64,000 nt of DNA from Apolygus lucorum (Eukaryota > Arthropoda > Insecta > Hemiptera > Miridae): positions 24,072,458-24,136,457 of the forward strand of contig CM019176.2 in NCBI GenBank assembly GCA_009739505.2, given 5' to 3'. Every line of letters begins with the position of its first letter. Positions within the stretch are counted from its first letter, which is position 1. The position numbers and the translations under genes were made by a program. The notes below the pieces were generated by a model, which was not told the origin of the DNA, ran no database searches, and saw nothing but the letters and a program-made list of their open reading frames with translations. Of the stretch, positions 41,853 to 52,145 are shown piece after piece.

Positions 41853-42746
41853 GGTGGCCCCGTTTCAAACGGATTTCGATTTTCTTTGGAAAAAGTGTCG
41901 AAAATTTGTGAAAATAGTTTAAAAACGTAATTTCTGATTTCGAGAAGTTTGCTCTGTATTCACTTAACTTCTTCTATAACTTACACAAACATAAGCAAGC
42001 ATATTGCAAGAATAATTCATGCAAATACGAACATTTTTGTAGAATTTTTCCTCATTTCAAATAAACAACAACATCGGGTACAATTCGTAAAGGGACCGAA
42101 ATATTGAAAAATCGGACATTTTGTGAATATAATCCCCCTACTCGCTCCCTCCCCATGCTAACTTTGATACTCTGGTGAAGTAGTGTACAACTCGGAAGAT
42201 TTTTGAACCCAACAAGAAAAGAAACACGCAAATCGGTTGGAAATTGAGGCCTGGGAGAGTTTACAAGATTATACCCAAAAACGCACGGTGTTAAAGCATT
42301 AGCCCCCTTCCCCTTCCACAACTAAATAAATTTTTGCATCGATAAAAAAACAGAACCACAGAAATCGGTTGAAAACTAAGAGCTGGGCAGAGTGAGTACA
42401 GAGGATTTCGTCATACACACATACATACACACAGAAATTCACCTATCGTTTTTTCGCGGATTTTGATTCAGAATTCAGAACATTTACGTATAGCAAAAAC
42501 ACAGAACGATATTAAGGATTTATAGAATTGTGAAGTTCTTGTTAGGATTTCCTGGTGAATGTTGAATGGTAATAAAATTTTGAATGGTGAAGGTGTTTCG
42601 TGCTATTCATTTCGATTTAAAAGCATGACTTGACATGGCTAGATGCGACTCTGAAAGTTCAACTTCGAAATATGACTCAAACTACGTTATAAATTATAAA
42701 ACTGAATTTTTCGGCTCATATTTACAGCATTTAGTATTACTTATTG
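41853..42746 (-). repeat. Family D copy, reverse orientation (~42,050-42,480), and flanks
   Basis: Inverse forms of the D words: ATCGGTTGAAAACTAAGAGC, AATCGGTTGGAAATTGAGGC, TACACAACTCGGAAG, TTCACCTATCG. Flanks unassigned. Confidence 0.55.
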
Positions 42747-43608
42747 AAAACGCTGCAAATCATTGCTCAAAGGTTTATTATTTTCTGTATAGATCACCCT
42801 TCTGTATTGATCACTGGTTCTCCATCAACAGCACCTACCACCATCTGTATTCTCCCTTGACCTTCCCTCTCGAGTTTCAGCTTCCTGCGTTCAATAGGAT
42901 TGAAAATGGCTTCTGAGCTCGCTCAGCTGATAAGTGATCTGAAGAATGAAGAAGATCTCCTCGAATGCTGGAGACGCCTGGAAGAGCACTTCCATTCAAT
43001 AGGGTTGAGAATGGCTTCGGAGCTCTCTCAGCTGATCAGTGATCTGAGGAGTGAAGAAGCTCTCCTCGAATGCTGGAGACCTCTGGGAGAGCACTTTCAT
43101 TCAATAGGATTGAAAATGGCTTTGGAGCTCACTCAGCTGATCAGTGATCTGAAGAGTGAAGAAGATCTCCTCGAATGCTGGAGACGCCTGGAAGAGCACT
43201 TCCATTCAATAGGATTGAAAATGGCTTCGGAGCTCACTCAGCTCATCAGTGATCTGATCAGTGAGCAAAGATTTGCAGCGATTTTTACCTACCAACATTT
43301 TTTTTTACCTACCAACTTTTTTTTACCTACCAACTATTGGTAGGTACTACCTACCACACCATACTGGCTTCACACCTTCACAATCAAGTTTATTACAAAG
43401 AACTAAACCCTTCACACTCGAAGAAATGAACAGCGATCGCATTTTAGTCCGATAAAATACGGCGTACGGCGGACGGACGGAAATTTTTTTATTCGATTTT
43501 CGGATTCTACGTACCTTGAAACGTAAAACATCAAATTTTGAGGGGGGGTTGAAATTGTTTTTTCTTTCTCGATTCCAAAGGCTTATTATTGAAAATAATA
43601 AACCAAAA
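42747..43608 (+). mobile_element. Long family B element carrying the 105-bp minisatellite
   Basis: Family B start AAAACGCTGCAAATCATTGC and end hairpin GGCTTATTATTGAAAATAAT. Same inner organisation as 9,699-10,994 in the opposite orientation: CAACAGCACCTACCACCATC, minisatellite, TTTTACCTACCAAC repeats, CGGCGTACGGCGGACGG. Confidence 0.65.
42900..43343 (+). repeat. 105-bp tandem repeat with open frame of 35-residue units (about 3.5 copies)
   Basis: Encodes units such as MASELAQLISDLKNEEDLL followed by ECWRRLEEHFHSIGLK; the frame stays open for 147 codons. Substitutions between units are partly replacing (SELSQL, RSEEALL, CWRPLGEH). Sister array at 10,467-10,850. Confidence 0.5.
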
Positions 43609-43946
43609 TGATGCCACCCTGCATTGTTTAGTAACAGGGGACTTTCCTTTAGATGGTAAAACCAAAGCCAACCATCGAGTAAGCTGATACAATCTATATT
43701 GTATCTGAGTTATAATGTTTCGATTGATGACTCCAAAAGTCGAGATGAATACTAGATAATATGGATTCAGGAGGTAATTGAGAAAAACACTTGACACTCC
43801 ATATTACAAGTAATAAACATCTTATATTACAATCTCATGAATGAGGAAAGTAGGTACCTAACGTAGTTTAATGAAAGCATCCATGATATGGCTTCATTCG
43901 TCCCCTTTGTATGTTATTGCACGATTTGGTTTGGTGACATCACCGA
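43609..43946. other. 3' flank of G3
   Basis: Similar to the 3' flank of G1 (CAAGTAATAAACATCTTATA, TTTGGTGACATCAC), showing that G1 and G3 are old duplicates including downstream sequence. Confidence 0.5.
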
Positions 43947-44895
43947 TCAACAACAGTAGTAATAACCACCACCTCCGCCGCCGCCTCCACCACCTCCTGC
44001 ACCACCACCACCACCACCACCACCGCTTCTATGGCCTCTTAGGATGGTCCATTTAATAAAGAAAGAATCGCATGATAATCTAGAGTTCAGTCACGGAAAT
44101 AATACAATAAAATCTTCTCATCCGTTTTGATAAAATTCCTGGGAAGTGAATTTTATTGCAGTACATTTCCTCCACTGTATTTATTACTACATACCATATT
44201 TATAATATGTGTACAGAGTAACATCCTGAAATTAGAAATCTCGATTGACACCCGAAAGTTGAATTTTTTGTTGTTGAAAATCCAACCATTATGATTATGT
44301 GTCAGGTTGATCAGAACGAATAGAATGAACGAGAAATAATTTCTGTTTGAAGAAAGAAAACTGAATAATTCAGTTGACAACTATTTTCAACAATCTTTCC
44401 GTTGCGGGGTCGCTGCTCTTTTTAAATTAATAGAAACTTCAGGTAGATCTTACCTTTTTTGGTTTGCTACTCTGCCATGCACCATTCTGTAAGCTGATAT
44501 AGCAGGCTTTTTCTTGCCGAGACTAAAAAAACAAAAGATTTTTAATAGAATTGTCCATATTCATACAGATAAACACGGAGATTACTCATCAAATACTCCC
44601 TTTACAGGTTCATGTAAGTATGAGTAATATTTTATCATATGAACATAATAAGAATTTAAAGGTTCTAATTATATTAAAGTAACTTTTTAATTATAACTGA
44701 AACTCCAACAACGGAACACCTAACTACTTCTGGCTTTACTTACTTAACCACAGGGTCAATGAGGAATTTCATGCAGTCCACAGAAGAGTTGTCAACTTTA
44801 TGGTCCCTGAAACTCGCTACGCAGAGCTCGGGATGATATGATGGTCGGCCGAGACGGTGAAAAACCACCCAGCAATTATTGTGTCCTTTCTCACT
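43947..44895 (-). pseudogene. Gene G3: G1 paralogue, exons 3-5 only
   Basis: Exon 3: 44,895-44,744 (152 nt; GACTCCAG|AGT), with SEKGHNNCWVVFHRLGRPS, ELCVASFRDH, SVDCMKFLIDPVV. Exon 4: 44,522-44,454 (69 nt), LGKKKPAISAYRMVHGRVAN. Exon 5: ~44,037-43,947, RGHRS, 8 Gly, Ala, 11 Gly, YYYCC, stop. All junction phases match G1, and the three exons are open. It is more diverged from G1 than G2 is; the conserved Tyr of NYWVVF is Cys here. Exons 1-2 are missing: the sequence upstream soon meets a family B copy (45,220) and then the start of duplication copy 2 (~45,645). Either exon 2 was lost there, or it lies outside the recognised pattern. Called truncated on present evidence. Confidence 0.6.
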
Positions 44896-45219
44896 CTGGA
44901 GTCAAAACCATAATTAGAGTAAAGACCTTAGTGAGCAAACATATTTTATTAATAAGCTATTCGACACGACAAACCTACGCCTTTTATACATATAACAAAT
45001 TAATGCGAATTTATTTTCAGCATGTAACTTATTAATATGCGTTTTTGTGCAAGATGGGAAATAAGTAAGCAATTTTAGAAACACAAGGACCCGGAATTAG
45101 GGTACAATTTGCTGGAGGTAAAAATTGTCATTCCATCTGAATCACCTAATTCATAATGTTAACCTGCTGAGTGGTAAACAATTAAGAAAATATTCCCATT
45201 TTCTGATCAATAATGAATA
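44896..45219. other. Sequence upstream of G3 exon 3
   Basis: Resembles the G1 intron between exons 3 and 2 (AATATGCGTTTTTGTGCAAGA with GCGTATTGGTGCAAGATAGG), so it is intronic. No exon 2 found. Confidence 0.45.
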
Positions 45220-45620
45220 ACGCTGCAAATTATTACACAATGGTTTATTTATTTTTCTATATAGATCACTCGTCTGCAAAGCCACCAACCATCCAACATG
45301 AATAAAAACATCGATCGCATTTCGGTCAGCTAAAATTTGAACAGAGATTAGGCCTATTTTGCGATTCACACTCGTGTTTCTAATTTATCGTACGTAAAAC
45401 CCTTAAATTCTCGTAGAGAGCGAACGGTTTGTCCTACAGGGCTCCGCGTGGTCTCTAAAAATTCTATACTATCCTAAATTGAAGAAAAAACAATACCTTT
45501 ATATCAACATTTTTTGAGTTAGGTCGTTTTCAAAATTTCAAAATTAATTTTTGAACCCTTATAAGTGACCTACTCAACCAAAATCTTCGGGGCACAACTA
45601 GACCCCAAATGGAGCCTACA
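45220..45620 (+). mobile_element. Family B element truncated at the duplication junction
   Basis: Good match from AACGCTGCAAATTATTACAC to CCAAATGGAGCCTACATAC, then it breaks off into ATAAAATATATATATAG and the G0-derived sequence. Confidence 0.65.
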
Positions 45621-45644
45621 TACATAAAATATATATATAGATAA

Positions 45645-45838
45645 AGATCATTGATGGAATACCAGGATCGACTGGTGCTGGTGGCTATGGAAAGATCATT
45701 GACGGAATACCAGGATCGCCTGGTCGTGCTGGTGGCAGTGGGAGCTACAGTATAGCAATTCCAGGTGGACATGGCGGCTACGGAAGTCCTCTTTACACGA
45801 AGAGTGTTCCTGGACTATACATTGAAATCCCCGAGTAA
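45645..45838 (+). pseudogene. Fragment of the G0 Gly-rich exon (3' end)
   Basis: Copies 20,008-20,205: two GIPGSPGAGGYGKIID-type units (with a replacing change to GST in the first), then the SYSIAIPGGHGGYGSPLY tail and stop (IEIPE instead of IEIPK). The frame is open, but there is no upstream exon, since AT-rich junction sequence and family B precede it. It marks the left edge of duplication copy 2. Confidence 0.75.
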
Positions 45839-46172
45839 GTTAACAAGTGATCCTTACACAAGATTTATTTGAAATCAATACAAAACATTGTCAGATTTTC
45901 GCCTTATTACAATTTGAGCTCAGGTTAGTATCAATCCCTCCAGGTGTTTCTGAAACTAAAAATGATTGGTTTCGTGTCTGTCTGTTGTCAATCCTTATCC
46001 CAGGCGAAACTAGGAATGTACTCGGAATCATGTCCAATTTTTATGAGATGTTCAGGATTGTGAGTCATGAAGTCTGTTTATGATTAATTTTTCGTTCAAC
46101 CCTTACATCCCAATCAAGAACGGTTGGTACAACATACCTTATATGGTGGTCTCATTTGATCCTGAAATTTTT
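45839..46172. other. Copy-2 counterpart of 20,206-20,530
   Basis: Same order and words as copy 1 with scattered substitutions. Ends in the T-run that received the family A element. Confidence 0.6.
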
Positions 46173-47781
46173 GCTTCCGAGTCTACCAAGGTAGCGGAAG
46201 CTTTGTTTTCACTTTTCAAGGACGAAAAAAAAAAAAGTTCTCCAAAATCAAAATTTTCACTTGTGTTTTGCGTTTTAGACCTTTCTGCACAATTTTGGTT
46301 CCGTGTCTGTCTGTGTGTCTGTCTGTCTATGTGTCTGTCTGTCTGTCCGTCTGTCATCAATTCCTTGTAACGCGCATAACTATACGAAGTTATTATCCGA
46401 TTTCGATGAAATTTTCAGGGATTGTGCGGGTTGGTGTGTAAACGGTCCCTATGAAAATCATCATCCTCGGACTGATAGAAGCGACTACGCATGCGCAAAC
46501 GTGAATTCCTTGTAACGGCCATAACTTCTACATTTTTCATTCGATTTCAATGAAATTTTCAGGGATTATGTGGATTAGGTTGTACATGGTCCCCAATGAA
46601 GATCATCACCCCCGGACTGATATTAGCCGCTGCACAATTTTGGTTCCGTGTCTGTCTGTGTGTCTGTCTGTCTGTGTGTATGTCTGTCTGTCCGTCTGTC
46701 ATCAATTCCTTGTAACGCGCATAACTATACGAAGTTAATGTCCGATTTCGATGAAATTTTCAGGGATTGTGCGGGTTGGTGTGTAAACGGTCCCTATGAA
46801 AATCATCATCCTCGGACTGATAGAAGCGACTACGCATGCGCAAACGTGAATTCCTTGTGACAGCCATAACTTCTACTATTTCCATCCGATTTCAATGAAA
46901 TTTTCAGGGATTTTACAAATTAGTGATTAGATGGTCCCCTATGAAAATCATCATCCTCGGACTGATATGAGCGACTGCGCATGCGCAAACGTGAATTTCT
47001 TGTGACAGCCATAACTTCCACATTTTCCATCCGATTTCAATGACATTTTCAGGGATGTTACAGATTAGTGTTTAGATGGTCCCCTATGAAAATCATCATC
47101 CTCGGACTGATATAAGCGACTGCGCATGCGCAAACGTGAGTTCCTTGTAACAGCCATAACTTCCACATTTTCCATCCGATTTCAATGAAATTTTCAGGGA
47201 TGTTACAGATTAGTGTTTAAATGGTCCCCTATGAAAATCATCACCCCCGGACTGATAGTAGCCGATGCGCATGCGCGAACGTGAATTGCTTGTAACAACC
47301 ATAAGTTCCACAATTTCTACCCGATTTCGTTGACGTTTTCAGGGATTACGCGGATTAGGTTGTAGATGGTTCCCAATGAAAATCAAGGCCTTAAAATTTA
47401 CAGTAGCCTCTGCGCATGCGCAATCGTAAAATCCTTGTAACAGCCGTAACAGTTGCGTCTGAGGTGAGGATCTCAAAGCCATTCATCCAACCCCTTTATA
47501 GATCAGCGAGCAAAGTACTGGACTCACACCCAGGAGTCCTAGGTTCGACTCCCAATCTTGCTAAGAAATTTTTTGATTCCAATCACTACCGCACTTACAT
47601 TTTTCGTCCGAATTTGATGAAATTTTCTAGGATTGTCCAGATTAGCGTGTAGATGGTCCCCTATGAGGGTAGTGAAAGGTACATAGAGATCGGTGTTTGA
47701 GATTAACTACTATGCATCGGATCATCTATATAATCGGGTAATGGATACGAGGAAGCTATGTGCCACACCCACTTGGCAGAC
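46173..47781 (+). mobile_element. Family A element, 1,609 bp, present only in copy 2
   Basis: From GCTTCCG to CTTGGCAGAC, flanked by T-runs. Contains an internal duplication of the (GTCT)n segment (46,300-46,345 and 46,643-46,690) and about eight monomers with GCATGCGC cores. The empty site is at ~20,530-20,550. The tRNA-like insertion lies at ~47,490-47,575. No coding sequence; frames over (GTCT)n are incidental. Confidence 0.85.
47501..47572 (+). tRNA. tRNA-Val(CAC)-like sequence, probable tRNA-derived SINE head
   Basis: Box A-like TAGATCAGCGAGCAAAG, anticodon arm CTGGA-CTCACAC-CCCAG (loop CTCACAC would place CAC as anticodon; four of five stem pairs), perfect box B GGTTCGACTCCC. The acceptor stem does not close well. 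It sits inside a family A monomer. Confidence 0.4.
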
Positions 47782-48123
47782 TTTTTTTTTTTAATGTATA
47801 AAAAAAAAATCCTATTTGTGCACAAAAGAAGAAAAATTTCAAAGTTACAATTTGTTTCTTTAAAAACCTCAAAATAATAATACTTGTTTTCCCGGACTCA
47901 TAATGTACCTACGCGTAAATTGTTGCTTTTCTTTGATTCTCAGTGAACCATATAGTATGCTCAGGATATGTTCATATTCTATTCCTATGATATTCATGTT
48001 CCTTCTACTCGTCCCCACGAACTCATAGAGTACCCACAAAACTTTTACTGACTTTTCAACTTTTCTGGGTAACACGATTTTTTGCATAACGGGTACTTGC
48101 TCAACATACCTACCATTTTACAG
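47782..48123. other. Copy-2 counterpart of 20,550-20,855
   Basis: Minus-strand open stretch differs from copy 1 at several residues; not called as a gene. Confidence 0.4.
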
Positions 48124-48424
48124 GAATTATGCACTGATCCCGAAAAAACCATATATTTTTATGATCAAGTCGGTAATTCCCACTAAAAACGTCAACTTTT
48201 TTCAAAAATTTACCTCTATAGTTGTCCAAAATTACAAACGAACTCGTATTTTTGTTAGTTATTATGAACAATTTAGTACAAACGGAATTTCTTGGAATTT
48301 ATTGTACATGAAATATATTAATATTATAGGGGGTAAAGATAAGTACTTTCAAAATAAGATGGAAGGTGATATTCCTTGTTATGTTCTGGCTACTTGTAAA
48401 ATTTGGAATAAAAATATGTTTTAG
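48124..48424 (+). CDS. Candidate coding exon, copy 2 (identical to 20,856-21,156)
   Basis: Same acceptor (ATTTTACAG|G), same 100-codon frame and stop. The nucleotide sequence looks identical to copy 1, while the sequence just before it has an insertion (TGCTCAACATACC) and the sequence after has substitutions. This local identity points to purifying selection or recent gene conversion. Function unknown. Confidence 0.5.
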
Positions 48425-48978
48425 TGGGAAATTTTACTAATTTAATTTTTCTATCTCACTGAATGAAATGCTGACTCTAAATTGACTTAAATTTGACTTC
48501 ATAAGGTGAATTTGATAAGATATAATATTCTGCCTTAGGTCTGAACAAATCCGGTTACCAGATGGAGTAGAAGATTTGTTATCAGATTGTTGAAAGTTGA
48601 GAGCAATGTGATAGTCGAGTTTTATGTTTATAGAGTGGATGGTGGTGGTCCTTCGACGTACCTTTTTATAAGAACCTAGTCTCGCTGCCGAGTATTTTTA
48701 GGGGCGATGGTCAGTCGCATTGACGGAAAGCGGCCACCCACTGCAAGTGAACACTTGTCTACCACATGTTTATTTGGCTTATACGATAAATGCCTAGTTA
48801 AGTTCACAATATTCCTATTAGTTCATCAGATTGGAACAAGCAAGTTAGTGAATGGACATCTAGCTATCGTTATGAACTGCCTGAATGATTTTGTCCCCAA
48901 AAATCAGTACTTATAAGGTACTTACTTTTTTATTATGCAAAGCAACATAATTTTCATGTTTTTTTTTTTTTCATACAG
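48425..48978. other. Copy-2 counterpart of 21,157-21,704
   Basis: Near-identical, no additional feature. Confidence 0.4.
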
Positions 48979-49063
48979 TAGAAAAGCGGGACGAGGAGGA
49001 GGAGGAGGAGGCGGTGGAGGTGGAGGCGGAGGTGGAGGAGGGGGCGGCGGTGGAGGTGCGTAG
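48979..49063 (+). CDS. Gly-rich terminal exon, copy 2
   Basis: TTTCATACAG|T, RKAGRG, poly-Gly, Ala, stop; one codon shorter than copy 1 and in frame. No foldback element follows here (empty TA site ~49,087). Confidence 0.5.
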
Positions 49064-50370
49064 GAATTTTTTGAGAATCGAACTATATTGTCAATTGGTC
49101 GAGGTGATTGAGGCTTCACCATTGAAGAAAGCACATTGTCTTCATCGTTGTCCGATCAGAAGTAACCTTCTGGAACGAGGCAAGAAGTTAAAACGCTGCA
49201 AGTTATAACACAAAGGTTTATTTATTTTTATATATGGATCACTCGTCTGGAAAGAACACGCCTTTTCCATTTTCCATCTCCATTTTTCATTAACAACCAT
49301 CGATACTACTACCTACCTACTTCACAATCAAGTTTATTTGAAAGAAATAAACGCTTCACATTCACTTGCGAAGAAACAGTTGTGAAAAATGGGTGGAATG
49401 GTTCCTTCATGAGGAAATTTGATTAATGGTTGCTAAGAACGCAAAACTGTATGCAACTCGAAAAAACGAAAAGCGATAGCATTTGGGTCAGTTAAAATTT
49501 GAACGGAGATTAGGCCTCTTATGCGATTTACGCTCGTGTTTCTGATTTATCGTAAGTGCAACCCTCAAGTTCTCGTTGGGAGCGAACGGTTGGTCCTACT
49601 GCGGTTGGTCCTACTGCTTAGAAATAATCAAGCATCTGCACACCAATAACTAATATTCTACAGGATGTTTCATGATCCAATATCCAATAAAGGATACTCA
49701 ATGGAAAATCGTCATTTTTTTACGGTGAAACGTAATTTTTAGTTTATTATTTTTAATAATGAGCCTTTGGAATCGACCAAGAAAAAAAAATTAACCCCCT
49801 CTCAAAATTTGTTGATTTACGTTTCAAGGTACGTAGAATCCGAAAATCAAATAAAAATTTGGCCGTCCGTCCGCCGGACGCAGCACTTTCCTTAGTTCCC
49901 ATGGACCGATTTTGATGAAATTTGGTATATGGGCTCCAAATGGGGTCTAGTTGTGTCGCGAAGCTTTTGGTTGAAATAGGTCACATCTTAGGGTTGAAAT
50001 TTTGAACACGCCCTAGCTCAAAAAATTTCTATATAAATGTACTGTTTTTCCATAATTTAAGATTAATTTATTGAATTTATTTATTGATTTATTTAAGATA
50101 AGTATTGAATTTGTACAGACCTCGCGGAGCCCTGTAGGACAAACCGTTCGTCTCTACAAGAACTTAAGGGTCGAACTTACGATAAATCAGAAACACGAGT
50201 TTGAATCACAAAAGAGGCCTAATCTCCGTTCAAATTTTATCTGACCAAAATGCGATCGCTGTAGGTACGTGGTAGGTAGGTAGTGATAATGGCAAAGCCG
50301 AGTTCTTTGTAGGCGAGTGATTTATATAGAAAAATAATAAACCTTTGCGTAATAATTTGCGGCGTTTTTA
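49064..50370. mobile_element. Family B pair in copy 2 (plus ~49,196-49,605; minus 49,736-50,370)
   Basis: Counterparts of 23,411-24,061 and 24,280-24,876. The plus copy is cut at ~49,605 by a ~340-bp deletion whose junction repeats GGTTGGTCCTACTGC. The minus copy keeps a CCGTCCGTCCGCC tract (49,862) that copy 1 has lost. Confidence 0.65.
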
Positions 50371-51156
50371 ACCATGTTGTTGTTTTTTTGTGTTTTTTTT
50401 AAGGAATTTTAATATGACGATGTTGCGTACTGCGTTACTACGCATGCGCGCTCAACTCAAATCAACTTTGTTTTTGTTTATTATTTTGTGCTTTGAACAA
50501 ATTTTGTCACTTACACTTCTAATGTTTTGTTTCATGGTCTTAATTTCCTGAAATTTTTTATGAAAACTAGGCTTTGTTAGTTGGTTTCCTATGTTTTGCG
50601 ACTTGGAGATTGCAGTGTTATTAAAAAATCCTCTTGCAGGTCTTAATTTCCTCGGTTGTTTTGATCACTGATTTGTAATTTGCAAATTCTTGCGATGAAT
50701 TTTTCACTCCTGATGTCTCGTGAATTGTGGTTCTTCGTAGAACAGTGCTGACAAGTCTCTTTTAACTTCACAAGTCCAGGGCACTTCCCGCCTAAGTTGA
50801 CGTTCTAATAGCTGTTTCACTTCAAGTTCTCCTTATTTGAGTTCTATTTCCGCTCTTTTCCTCTCTAGAAATGTTCGTTTGATGATTTGTTCACAATCAT
50901 GCTTGTTTTATTTTAAGCGTTAATTGTCTAAATTTCGCTCAGAATTAAATTTTGAATCGAATTTTGCTTCACATTAACCATTTTTTTTCTAAAAATTCAA
51001 CAAAAAAATCAACAACTCCATCATCACATGAAAACTACTCGTAATTCATGGCCAAAATTATCGCATAGAGATAATATATTTTAAAATTTTAATATTAAAT
51101 ATTGCTGCCAAAAATTATTGTATCAGTAAATAAATTAAGTATCGTTTTCACGACAG
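50371..51156. other. AT-rich non-coding; empty site of the 819-bp family A element
   Basis: Matches 24,877-25,466 and 26,286-26,460 joined directly at ~50,981, without the element. Confidence 0.6.
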
Positions 51157-51239
51157 GTGGTGGCGGCGGTGGAGGCGGCGGTGGAGGCGGCGGCGGTGGT
51201 GGCGGCGGTGGTGGAGGTGGCGGTGGAGGAGGCCGTTGA
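51157..51239 (+). CDS. Gly-rich terminal exon, copy 2
   Basis: Acceptor TTTTCACGACAG, Gly codons, CGT TGA. Six nt shorter than 26,461-26,549. A second partial copy of its 3' end follows at ~51,535-51,593 through tandem duplication. Confidence 0.4.
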
Positions 51240-51896
51240 GGTGCGTAGGAAATATTTAAGAATCGAAAGGGGGGTTCGCCTTGATATTTTTTAGATTTTT
51301 AATCGAAAGTAGACTACATCCTGAGAATTTTGGCACCAACCGCGACCTTCTAGCGTGAGTAGATCTGTTTCTATGATTTTTCATAGTTTCGACCGTTTAT
51401 GACGGCACGCGTCCCTCTCGCCTGGGCGGGACCCCCCAGCCCACTGTGACGTCATAAACGGTCGAAACTAAGAAAAATTCATAGGAAAAGATTTACGCAC
51501 GCTAGAAGGTCGCGGTTGGTGCCAAAATTCTCAGGTGGAGGCGGCGGCGGTGGTGGCGGCGGTGGTGGAGGTGGCGGTGGAGGAGGCCGTTGAGGTGCGT
51601 AGGAAATATTTAAGAATCGAAAGGGGGGTTCGCCTTGATATTTTTTAGATTTTTAATCGAAAGTAGACTACATCCTGAGAATTTTGGCACCAACCGCGAC
51701 CTTCTAGCGTGAGTAGATCTGTTTCTATGATTTTTCATAGTTTCGACCGTTTATGACGGCACGCGTCCCTCTCGCCTGGGCGGGACCCCCCAGCCCACTG
51801 TGACGTCATAAACGGTCGAAACTAAGAAAAATTCATAGGAAAAGATTTACGCACGCTAGAAGGTCGCGGTTGGTGCCAAAATTCTCAGGATGAGGT
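51182..51896. repeat. 354-bp tandem duplication (Gly-exon end plus MITE)
   Basis: GGAGGCCGTTGAGGTGCGTA occurs at 51,228 and 51,582, 354 bp apart. Each unit holds the end of the Gly exon and most of the palindromic MITE. The junction lies at CTCAGG|TGGAGG. Copy 1 has a single unit. Confidence 0.75.
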
Positions 51897-52145
51897 CTAC
51901 CTTTGATTAAAAATAACAATAAACAGTTTTTCCTACCCAGGCGCACACCCTACTGTAATGTAATTGGGGCTTTGCCCTTGAGGAAAGCACATTGCCTTCA
52001 TCATGATCCGTTCAGAAGGAACCAGAATACGTGAAGAAGTGATAAATTAACAGCATAATGTAATTGCTTTTCGCGTCAAATCAGAAAACTAGCAACACTT
52101 TCGTGAGAATAAAATTTTGTATCAGTGATACTGCTCAGTAACATA
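51897..52145. other. Copy-2 counterpart of 26,845-27,090
   Basis: Right end of the MITE and unique sequence up to the TA target of the next element. Confidence 0.5.

Noticed and set aside
46303..46860. Cys/Val/Ser-rich peptides (SVCVSVCLCVCLSV type)
   Set aside because: Translations of (GTCT)n and (GT)n tracts in family A elements.
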